Part shown: positions 1 to 5,440 of the stretch, in pieces
How positions within the stretch are numbered: position 1 is the first letter of the stretch
How the letters are laid out: each line of letters starts with the position of its first letter
Assembly: GCA_030151985.1 (NCBI GenBank)
Contig: JASLDZ010000307.1
Coordinates: forward strand, 1 to 12,410
Reading direction: 5' to 3'
DNA: 12,410 nucleotides
Origin: Caulobacteraceae bacterium
GTDB lineage: Bacteria; Pseudomonadota; Alphaproteobacteria; Caulobacterales; Caulobacteraceae
Notes under the pieces: model-generated
What the model was told of the DNA's origin: nothing
The model's input: the letters and a program-made list of their open reading frames with translations, nothing else
Database searches by the model: none
Made by a program: the position numbers and the translations under genes

Positions 1-253
1 CCTCGGGCTCGACGATCAGGAAGGCCTCCGTCCCGATCTCCTCGAGCTGGCGAAGGATGACCTCCAGGTGCGCCAGGCCCGTGACGATGACGGGGGCCGC
101 GGATCCGGAGATGCGCGCCATCCGCAGCACGGTGTCCTGGAACAGCGAGCGCGCGCCCAGCAGCGGCAGGAACTGCTTGGGCCGCTCCGGGCGCGAGGCG
201 GGCCACAGGCGCGTGCCGTGGCCGCCGCTCAGGATGATCGCGTGGAGCGCCAT
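1..253 (-). CDS. manC: Mannose-1-phosphate guanylyltransferase, N-terminal part (cut by window edge)
   Basis: The first 84 residues are visible and the rest lies beyond the left edge. The family makes GDP-mannose from GTP and mannose 1-phosphate in the cytoplasm, feeding GDP-mannose, GDP-rhamnose or GDP-fucose branches of surface polysaccharide synthesis. The nucleotide-binding signature is complete: LSGGHGTRLWPASRPERPKQ at residues 8-27, followed by F28. Then come a beta-alpha segment (PVIVTGLAHLEVI, 54-66) and FLIVEPE, which in this family leads into the EPxGRNTAPA motif. The ATG at 251-253 places the signature at the usual distance from the N terminus; its Shine-Dalgarno is weak. The gene lies downstream of the minus-strand glycosyltransferase across a 98-base gap and may be co-transcribed with it. 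Whether a C-terminal phosphomannose isomerase domain exists cannot be seen. The assignment is confident; the exact subfamily is not. Confidence 0.93.
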   Translation of the reverse strand, partial: MALHAIILSGGHGTRLWPASRPERPKQFLPLLGARSLFQDTVLRMARISGSAAPVIVTGLAHLEVILRQLEEIGTEAFLIVEPE

Positions 254-351
254 GGCGGGACTTTCGGGTCTTGGAAGCTACGTCAGGAACGCCGGAACGC
301 GCCGCCAAGCTCACGGTTCAGCTTGAACTTTCGGTGACGTGCGGCCCCTGC
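254..351. other. Intergenic gap with a small hairpin
   Basis: This 98-base gap separates two minus-strand genes. It contains a perfect 6-bp inverted repeat (CAAGCT at 306-311, AGCTTG at 320-325) around an 8-base loop. No T-run follows on either strand, so it does not look like an intrinsic terminator. I recognise no convincing promoter; the downstream guanylyltransferase gene could be read from the glycosyltransferase transcript. Confidence 0.4.
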
Positions 352-1314
352 TCACGGCTTCAGCTCGCGCGCCCAGGGCGCCCAGGGCGTCCAGGAGGCG
401 ACGCGCACGACGCGTCCGAACCCGCCCGCCGCGCGTCGCTCCTCCAGGAACGGCCGCCGGCCCTTCCACGCCTCGCGGTAGGCCCGCCAGATGGGCCGGC
501 CGAACCCTCGTCTCACCGCCAGCGCCAGGTACAGGGCGTCGAAGCCGAGATGGTAGGGCAACAGCAGCCAGAACCAGGGCCCGGTGGTGTTCTTCAGGAA
601 GGTCCACACCCGGTTCCGATGGCCATGGAACAGGGTGAAGTCGCTGCGTCGCCCGGTGATGCCGGAGCCGGCGTGCCGCACCACCGCCGCGCTCGCCCGC
701 CACGCCTCGTGTCCCGCCCGGCGCAGGCGCAGCGCATAGTCCACGTCCTCGCAGTAGCAGAAGAAGCGCTCGTCGAACCCGCCCAGCGCCTTGAACAGGT
801 CGAGCCGGTAGAGCGCGGCCGCCGCGCAGGGACCTAGCAGCGGCCCGTCGCCGGGCGCGCGGCGCGCGTCCCACCCCTCCCCCGCCCGCCAGGCCAGCCC
901 CGCGAGGTGCCAGACGTCCCCCACACCATCCAACACGCCGGCGTCGTCCAGCCGCAGCTGCAGCGACCCCACCGCCGCGAGCGCGGGCCTCGCGTCCACC
1001 GCCTCCAGGAGCGCGGCGAGCCAGCCGGGGTCCGGCTCGGCGTCGGGGTTGAGCGTCGCCAGCCACTCGGCCGGCGAGGCGAACGCGACCCGGTTGTTGG
1101 CCGCCGCGAAACCGAGGTTGCCACCCATGGCCTCGACCCGGAACCGGCTGTCGGGCAGTCGCAGGCTGGCGATCGAGCCGTCGGTCGAGCCGTTGTCGGC
1201 GACCACCGCCTCGAAACCCGTGAAGGTCTGGGCGGCCAGCGCGTCGACGCAGGCCTGCAGGTAGGCGCCGGACTCGTAGGCGACGATGCAGACGGTAACG
1301 CGGGGCGGGGCCAT
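352..1314 (-). CDS. Family 2 glycosyltransferase (rhamnosyltransferase/WbbL-like)
   Basis: A 320-residue GT-A fold inverting sugar transferase, probably acting at the cytoplasmic face of the inner membrane on a lipid-linked glycan. Motifs in order: VTVCIVAYESG strand and turn (7-16), ADNGSTDGS nucleotide-binding loop (39-47), GGNLGFAAANN (64-74), LNPDAE in place of a classical DXD (88-93), GGFDERFF (178-185) and the acceptor-site CEDVDYALR (188-196) with the catalytic-base ED, then RHAGS (213-217) and HRNRVW (232-237). The NPDAE and HRNRVW motifs are typical of the WbbL/RfbN branch that transfers rhamnose or similar sugars. A hydrophobic stretch near 245-265 may dock it to the membrane. The ATG at 1312-1314 sits directly before the first strand, with a weak AGAGGG about 10 bases upstream. 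It is divergent from galE. Donor and acceptor sugars cannot be told from sequence; GDP-rhamnose or dTDP-rhamnose are possibilities. Confidence 0.9.
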   Translation of the reverse strand: MAPPRVTVCIVAYESGAYLQACVDALAAQTFTGFEAVVADNGSTDGSIASLRLPDSRFRVEAMGGNLGFAAANNRVAFASPAEWLATLNPDAEPDPGWLAALLEAVDARPALAAVGSLQLRLDDAGVLDGVGDVWHLAGLAWRAGEGWDARRAPGDGPLLGPCAAAALYRLDLFKALGGFDERFFCYCEDVDYALRLRRAGHEAWRASAAVVRHAGSGITGRRSDFTLFHGHRNRVWTFLKNTTGPWFWLLLPYHLGFDALYLALAVRRGFGRPIWRAYREAWKGRRPFLEERRAAGGFGRVVRVASWTPWAPWARELKP

Positions 1315-1429
1315 GGATGCCGCGCCCTCTAGCCCGCCGATCCCCCGGCCGCCACCCGGCGCCCTCTCGCCTCCCGCGCCCGCGGCGGCTAGAGACGCGC
1401 GCGGCTTAGGGGCGGATCAAGAGACGCGC
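1315..1429. promoter_or_regulatory. Divergent promoter region of the glycosyltransferase and galE
   Basis: These 115 non-coding bases separate two genes that point away from each other, so promoters for both should lie here. An 8-bp perfect inverted repeat is present: CTCTAGCC at 1327-1334 and GGCTAGAG at 1387-1394. Each arm reads GCTAGAG towards its own gene, resembling the alphaproteobacterial -10 element (GCTANAWC, quoted from memory). No TTGAC-like -35 was found at the right distance, so the promoter call is tentative. The plus-strand galE reading frame stays open back to 1286, but that part shows no family homology and has proline-rich composition. Confidence 0.35.
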
Positions 1430-2419
1430 GTGAAGACCATCTTCGTCACCGGCGGCGCCGGCTATGTCGGCAGCCACTGCTGCAAGGCGTTCGCCCAGGC
1501 GGGCTGGACCGTCGTGACCTACGACAACCTGTTCCGCGGCTGGCGCGACATGGTGCGTTGGGGACCGCTGGTGCAGGGCGACCTCTTGGATCGGAGCCGC
1601 CTGGACGCCGCGATCGCCGAGCACAAGCCGGACGTCGTGGCTCATTTCGCCGCCCACACCTATGTCGGCGAGTCGGTGTCCGATCCCGCCGGCTACTACG
1701 AGAACAACGCCAAGGGCACCTGGAACCTCCTGGAGGCGATGCGCGCGAACGGCGTGCCCAGCATCATCTTCTCCTCCACCGCCGCCACCTATGGCGAGCC
1801 GCTGGAGACGCCCATGCCGGAGACGCACCGGCAGTCGCCGATCAACCCCTACGGCTGGTCCAAGCTGTTCATGGAGCGGATGCTGGTCGACTACGGCGCG
1901 GCGTACGGGATGCGCTACGCGGGTCTGCGCTACTTCAACGCCGCCGGGGCGGACCCCGACGGCGAGATCGGCGAGCGGCATGAGCCGGAGACCCACGTCA
2001 TCCCGCTCGCCGCCCGCGGCGCCCTTCGCGACGACTACGCCTTCACGATCTTCGGCGACGACTTCGACACCCGCGACGGCACCTGCGTGCGCGACTATGT
2101 GCACGTGTCCGACCTGGGCGACGCGCACCGGCTAGCGGCCGAACACCTGCTGAAGGGCGGCGAGAGCGGCTTCTTCAACCTGGGCACGGGCGTCGGCACC
2201 ACGGTGAAGGAGATCGCCGACGCGATCGAGGCGCAGTCCGGCAAGCCGCTCAACCGCACCATCGGCCCCCGCCGCGCCGGCGACCCGCCGGTGCTGGTCG
2301 CCTCCAACGCCAAGGCCAAGGCGGTGCTGGGCTGGGAGCCGAAGCGCAGCGACATCGCGACCATCGTCGCCGACGCCTTCCGGTGGGCCCAGGACCCCCG
2401 CTCCGCCCCGCCCGCCTAG
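1430..2419 (+). CDS. galE: UDP-glucose 4-epimerase
   Basis: A 329-residue extended short-chain dehydrogenase that interconverts UDP-glucose and UDP-galactose with tightly bound NAD+, supplying UDP-galactose (or an N-acetyl or uronate analogue) for glycan assembly. Visible motifs: TGGAGYVGSH Rossmann loop (residues 7-16), FAAHTYVGES (the usual FAA..VGES helix), FSSTAATYGEP with the catalytic Ser/Thr, NPYGWSK as the catalytic YxxxK, LRYFNAAGADPDGEIGE, and CVRDYVHVSDLG near the substrate site. Length is normal for GalE. I chose GTG at 1430-1432 because the Rossmann fold must begin immediately with VKTIFVTGG; the in-frame ATG at 1286 would add 48 proline/alanine-rich residues lying inside the divergent promoter and the neighbouring gene. 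The TAG stop at 2417-2419 shares three bases with the stop of the converging RTX gene. UDP-glucuronate epimerase activity is not excluded. Confidence 0.95.
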   Translation: MKTIFVTGGAGYVGSHCCKAFAQAGWTVVTYDNLFRGWRDMVRWGPLVQGDLLDRSRLDAAIAEHKPDVVAHFAAHTYVGESVSDPAGYYENNAKGTWNLLEAMRANGVPSIIFSSTAATYGEPLETPMPETHRQSPINPYGWSKLFMERMLVDYGAAYGMRYAGLRYFNAAGADPDGEIGERHEPETHVIPLAARGALRDDYAFTIFGDDFDTRDGTCVRDYVHVSDLGDAHRLAAEHLLKGGESGFFNLGTGVGTTVKEIADAIEAQSGKPLNRTIGPRRAGDPPVLVASNAKAKAVLGWEPKRSDIATIVADAFRWAQDPRSAPPA

Positions 2420-5376
2420 AAGACGAACAGGGACGGGTCGGGATGGCTGAGCACGAAGCTCTCGTGCTCGGCGGAGATCGACACCTGCCAGATCACGTCG
2501 CCGCGGGTGTAGCCGTGCTGCAGCTCCTGCAGGTAGGCGTTCTCGCCATAGGCGTCCGGCTCGCGGTGAACGGTGTTCTCGTAGAGCTGATCGATGAACT
2601 CTTTGTCGGTCGTGCCGCCGTACTTGGCCTGGTACTCGGCTGAGGAGACCGACTGGTTGGCGATCTGGCGGAAGGTCACGCCCGACGCCAGCTCCGCCTC
2701 GTAGGCCTTCAGCCCGTAGGCGTCGGGCTCGCGCTGGAACAGCGTATCGTAGAGCAGCGCCAGGCCTGAGGCGGGAACGTCCGGCTCCCACAGCCCGGCG
2801 TAGACGGCCGGCGAGGTGTGCTGGATGTGCTCGTCGCTGTTGATCACGCTGTAGGCGAAGTCCACCCGGCTCTCGCCGCCGTCCAGAAGCGCGGTGTACT
2901 GCTGCAGGCCGTAAGGGTCGGGCGCGCGGTCGAGCGTGTTCTCGTAGATGTAGGCCACGAAGTCGGCGTTCGACAGCGAGGAGGCCGCCGCCTGGAATTC
3001 CGGACTCGCCGAAGCATTGACCGCCGCGTCGTGCAGCGTGTGGCCCGAGGCGAGATACTGCTGGTAGGCGTCGAACCCCGCCACGTCGGGCGGCCGGTTC
3101 AGAAAGGTGTCGTAGAGTCGGTAGATCTGCGCCGCCTCGCTGTTGACGTCGAACGTCAGCGTGCCGTCGAGGAAGCGCAGGTAGTCGACGCCGCCCAGGT
3201 TGTCAGTCCCGCCTTCGTCGCCGCCTGAGACGTAGAAGCTGCCGAAGCTCGCCTGCGCCGGCGTGACGATCTGGTAGAACAGGCTGCGCCCGGCGTAGAT
3301 CGCCGTGTCGATCCCGTCGCCGCCGTTGATGGTGTCGCTGCCGGGGCCGCCCTCAAAGGTGTCGTTCCCGCCTGACGAGCCGTTGAGCAGGTCGTTCCCG
3401 CTGCCGCCCTGGACGATCATGCCGGACGTGCCGGTCACGCTCATGCCGGGGGCGGGCGTCGGCGCAGCGCGGTCGACGACGTCGGCGAGCGAGAGCACCG
3501 CGTCGGCGAACTGCAGGTGCTCGATCCCCGCCAGCGTGTCCGACCCGTCGGGCCCGGTGACCACCAGCGTCGCGCCGACATGCTGGAAGCCCGCGAGGTT
3601 TGAGCCGAAGTTGAACACCACCGTGTCGTCGCCGTCGCCGCCGAACAGCACGTCGTTCCCGGGTCCGCCCGCCAGGGTGTCGTTCCCCGCCGCCCCCGAC
3701 AGCGTGTCGTCGCCCGCGCCGCCGTAGAGCTGGTTGGCGCCGCCGTCGCCGGAGAGCTGGTCGGCCTGGGCCGTGCCGACCACGTTCTCGAACCCGCTCA
3801 GCGTGTCGACGCCGTAGCCCGTCGCTTGCCCGCCGACGACACTCAGATCGACCGTGACGCCGATTGCGGGGGGTTGGGTGTAGGCGTTGGCTCCGGTTCC
3901 GATGGCGGAGAAGTCCAGCGTGTCCATCCCGTCTCCGCCTGCGAGTATGGCGCCGTGCGGACCTGCGAAGATCGTGTCGTCGCCCACGCCTCCATAGAGA
4001 TCAACCTGCGGCATGAACACGGTCTGGTAGTGTTGATCCATGACCAGCGTGTCGCCGAAAGCGGAACCGAAGATCTCCGCTCTCCCAAAAGTGACGCTGG
4101 CGCTCGACCCGGCGTCGCTGGTCGCAGTCCCGCCCACCCAGGCCTCATCTGAGTAGTAATCTCCAACACGGGAATGGGTCGTGGTGGAGCTCATGTGGAC
4201 CGGAGCTGATGCTGACGAATAGTCTATGTGGCTGAAAGTCCCGTTCGCGGTGTCGTGGCCGCCCGGCGTGACATAGACGTCCTGGGCCGACAGGGTGTCG
4301 TTCCCCGCGCCGCCGTAGGCCTTCGTGCCGCTGCCGGTCAGATAGATCGCGCTGCCGCCTGCGCCGGCGTAAGCGGTATCGCTGTCGCCTGTGAGGCTGA
4401 GCGAGACCTGCTCCACGTTCCGCACGGTTGTGCGGTCGGCGAAGGTGACGCCGGTCGCCGTGGCGAAGTCGTCGAGGTGCAGGGTGAGCCCCGGCGCCTC
4501 GGTCAACGTGATGTAGGCCAGGTCCGTCCCAGCGCCGCCGTCGATGAGGTCGCCCGCGGCGTTGGAGGCGTCATAGAGCGTGTCGTTGCCCGCCCCGCCG
4601 TCGAGCGTATCGGCGGCGACGGTGCGCCCAGTGACCTGCAGGCTGTCGTCGCCCGCGCCACCATGGAGGACGTAGTGGACGCCGCTGGTCGGGGAGACCG
4701 AGTCGCCGCCTGAAAGAATATCGCTGGCGGCCGTGCCCGTGACGGTCGTGCTGGCATTGTCGACCGCCGTGATGGTGAGCCCCTTGCCGAACGGAACCTG
4801 CGCCGCACTGAGATCGGCGGTTCCACCGTCCGAGAGCCGCACGGCATAGGTGAGATAGGCGGGGTCGCCCGAAGGCGGATTGGTGAAAGCAAGATGGCCG
4901 CCGAACGCCGCGACCTGCTCGGTGCTGAAGGTCCCGCCCGTGACACCGGACAGCGTCAGCTGCTCCAGCCCCGAGAAGGTGAGCCGCGACAGGAGCGAGT
5001 CGGTCGCGCCCGAAAGCGTCAACGTGTCCGTGCCTGCGCCGCCGTCCACGGTGATCGCGCCTGTCGCCGTGGCGTTGGTCTGGGTGGTCTGGCTCAGGAA
5101 GATCGCATCGTCGCCGGCGCCGCCCAGCAGGCTGGCGCTTGTCAGGCCGTCCACCTTGTCGATGTCGAAGCGAATCGTGTCGTTGCCGTCGCCGCCGTCG
5201 ATGCTGTCGACAACGTTGGAGTCGCCGCTCTCGACCCCGCCGTAGATCACGTCGTCGCCGCCCAGCCCCAGCACCGTGTCGCTTCCCGAAACGGGGGGCG
5301 TCTTGCTGTTGATGACGTCGGCGTCCGCCGTGCCGGTCAGCGTCTCGCTCGCGGAGGTGCCGTTCAGGTTCGCCAT
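2416..5376 (-). CDS. Large secreted RTX calcium-binding protein with four DUF4214 units
   Basis: A 986-residue non-enzymatic protein, very probably exported in one step by a type I secretion system: no N-terminal signal peptide, no cysteine, about seven lysines, many Asp/Gly/Thr, and a C terminus ending in an acidic residue followed by hydrophobics (DPSLFVF). RTX nonapeptides (GGxGxDxLx) occur scattered from about residue 38, with tight blocks at 551-590 (GGAGDDTLSGAAGNDTLAGG and on) and 656-690; these fold into calcium-bound parallel beta-rolls outside the cell. Residues 748-975 are four DUF4214 units with the R-x-PD-x-x-G motif. The ATG at 5374-5376 has GGAG 8 bases upstream at 5385-5388; the slightly longer GTG start at 5385 would overlap that Shine-Dalgarno. 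It lies 64 bases downstream of the protease gene, probably in one transcript. It could be an S-layer-like, adhesin or matrix protein; I cannot choose between these from sequence. Confidence 0.88.
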   Translation of the reverse strand: MANLNGTSASETLTGTADADVINSKTPPVSGSDTVLGLGGDDVIYGGVESGDSNVVDSIDGGDGNDTIRFDIDKVDGLTSASLLGGAGDDAIFLSQTTQTNATATGAITVDGGAGTDTLTLSGATDSLLSRLTFSGLEQLTLSGVTGGTFSTEQVAAFGGHLAFTNPPSGDPAYLTYAVRLSDGGTADLSAAQVPFGKGLTITAVDNASTTVTGTAASDILSGGDSVSPTSGVHYVLHGGAGDDSLQVTGRTVAADTLDGGAGNDTLYDASNAAGDLIDGGAGTDLAYITLTEAPGLTLHLDDFATATGVTFADRTTVRNVEQVSLSLTGDSDTAYAGAGGSAIYLTGSGTKAYGGAGNDTLSAQDVYVTPGGHDTANGTFSHIDYSSASAPVHMSSTTTHSRVGDYYSDEAWVGGTATSDAGSSASVTFGRAEIFGSAFGDTLVMDQHYQTVFMPQVDLYGGVGDDTIFAGPHGAILAGGDGMDTLDFSAIGTGANAYTQPPAIGVTVDLSVVGGQATGYGVDTLSGFENVVGTAQADQLSGDGGANQLYGGAGDDTLSGAAGNDTLAGGPGNDVLFGGDGDDTVVFNFGSNLAGFQHVGATLVVTGPDGSDTLAGIEHLQFADAVLSLADVVDRAAPTPAPGMSVTGTSGMIVQGGSGNDLLNGSSGGNDTFEGGPGSDTINGGDGIDTAIYAGRSLFYQIVTPAQASFGSFYVSGGDEGGTDNLGGVDYLRFLDGTLTFDVNSEAAQIYRLYDTFLNRPPDVAGFDAYQQYLASGHTLHDAAVNASASPEFQAAASSLSNADFVAYIYENTLDRAPDPYGLQQYTALLDGGESRVDFAYSVINSDEHIQHTSPAVYAGLWEPDVPASGLALLYDTLFQREPDAYGLKAYEAELASGVTFRQIANQSVSSAEYQAKYGGTTDKEFIDQLYENTVHREPDAYGENAYLQELQHGYTRGDVIWQVSISAEHESFVLSHPDPSLFVF
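2419..3135 (-). repeat. C-terminal DUF4214 module of the RTX protein, four units
   Basis: Residues 748-986 hold four helical units, each with a pattern like LY...R-x-PD-x-x-G...Y. The conserved Arg falls at 761 (RPPDVAG), 817 (RAPDPYG), 882 (REPDAYG) and 938 (REPDAYG). Spacings are 56, 65 and 56 residues, so the module reads as two pairs joined by an AGLWEPD linker (near 860-866). DUF4214 (PF13946) has no established biochemical role that I know of; it is common at the ends of RTX proteins. The same arrangement recurs in the neighbouring protease. Confidence 0.85.
3307..3411 (-). repeat. RTX nonapeptide block, C-terminal cluster
   Basis: Residues 656-690 carry consecutive calcium-binding nonapeptides (QGGSGNDLLNGSSGGNDTF, then EGGPGSDTINGGDGID). 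One repeat is lengthened by a Ser-Gly-Gly insertion, which would break the regular nine-residue turn. This block directly precedes the DUF4214 module. Confidence 0.85.
3607..3726 (-). repeat. RTX nonapeptide block, main cluster
   Basis: Residues 551-590 contain the tightest run of RTX nonapeptides, each Gly-Gly-x-Gly-x-Asp-x-hydrophobic-x: GGAGDDTLS, GAAGNDTLA, GGPGNDVLF, GGDGDDTVV. In this family such runs wind into a parallel beta-roll with calcium between turns and fold only outside the cell. The DNA repeat is imperfect (protein-level repetition only). Confidence 0.9.
3860..4240 (-). other. Low-GC segment inside the RTX gene
   Basis: Within the otherwise very GC-rich gene this stretch drops clearly: about 53% G+C over 4141-4230 and about 57% over 4021-4100 by hand count. 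It encodes roughly residues 380-505, Ser/Thr- and His-rich (SSASAPVHMSSTTTHSR, then VGDYYSDEAWVGG), with few RTX repeats. The reading frame is intact. It may be a recombined or more recently acquired extracellular loop or domain. Confidence 0.5.
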
Positions 5377-5440
5377 CGCCCGCACTCCGTCGCCGAGCGC
5401 TAAGGCTCAGCTTATCGTTGAGTTACAGGCCAGTAGAGGC
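5377..5440 (-). other. Protease-RTX intercistronic region with hairpin and Shine-Dalgarno
   Basis: A 64-base spacer between two genes read in the same direction. In the minus-strand RNA, GCUGAGC (5411-5405) can pair with GCUCGGC (5398-5392) over a 6-base loop, seven pairs including one G-U; on the plus strand the same position is a mismatch, so the fold favours the mRNA sense. No U-run follows, so it is not a standard terminator; it could set mRNA stability or partial read-through. The GGAG at 5385-5388 decides the RTX start at 5376. Confidence 0.4.

Noticed and set aside
306..325. Hairpin downstream of the minus-strand glycosyltransferase as an intrinsic terminator
   Set aside because: Only six pairs, no T-run on either strand, and the next gene follows in the same direction.
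1286..1429. N-terminal extension of galE back to an ATG at 1286
   Set aside because: The extra 48 residues are proline/alanine-rich, precede the Rossmann loop without any family match and overlap the divergent glycosyltransferase gene; GTG at 1430 is the better start.
3300..3730. Regular repeats that could be taken for a CRISPR or satellite array
   Set aside because: The period is 27 bases with imperfect copies in one reading frame, exactly the RTX nonapeptide pattern.
5377..5385. GTG start of the RTX gene three codons upstream
   Set aside because: That GTG overlaps the GGAG Shine-Dalgarno which is ideally placed for the ATG at 5376.
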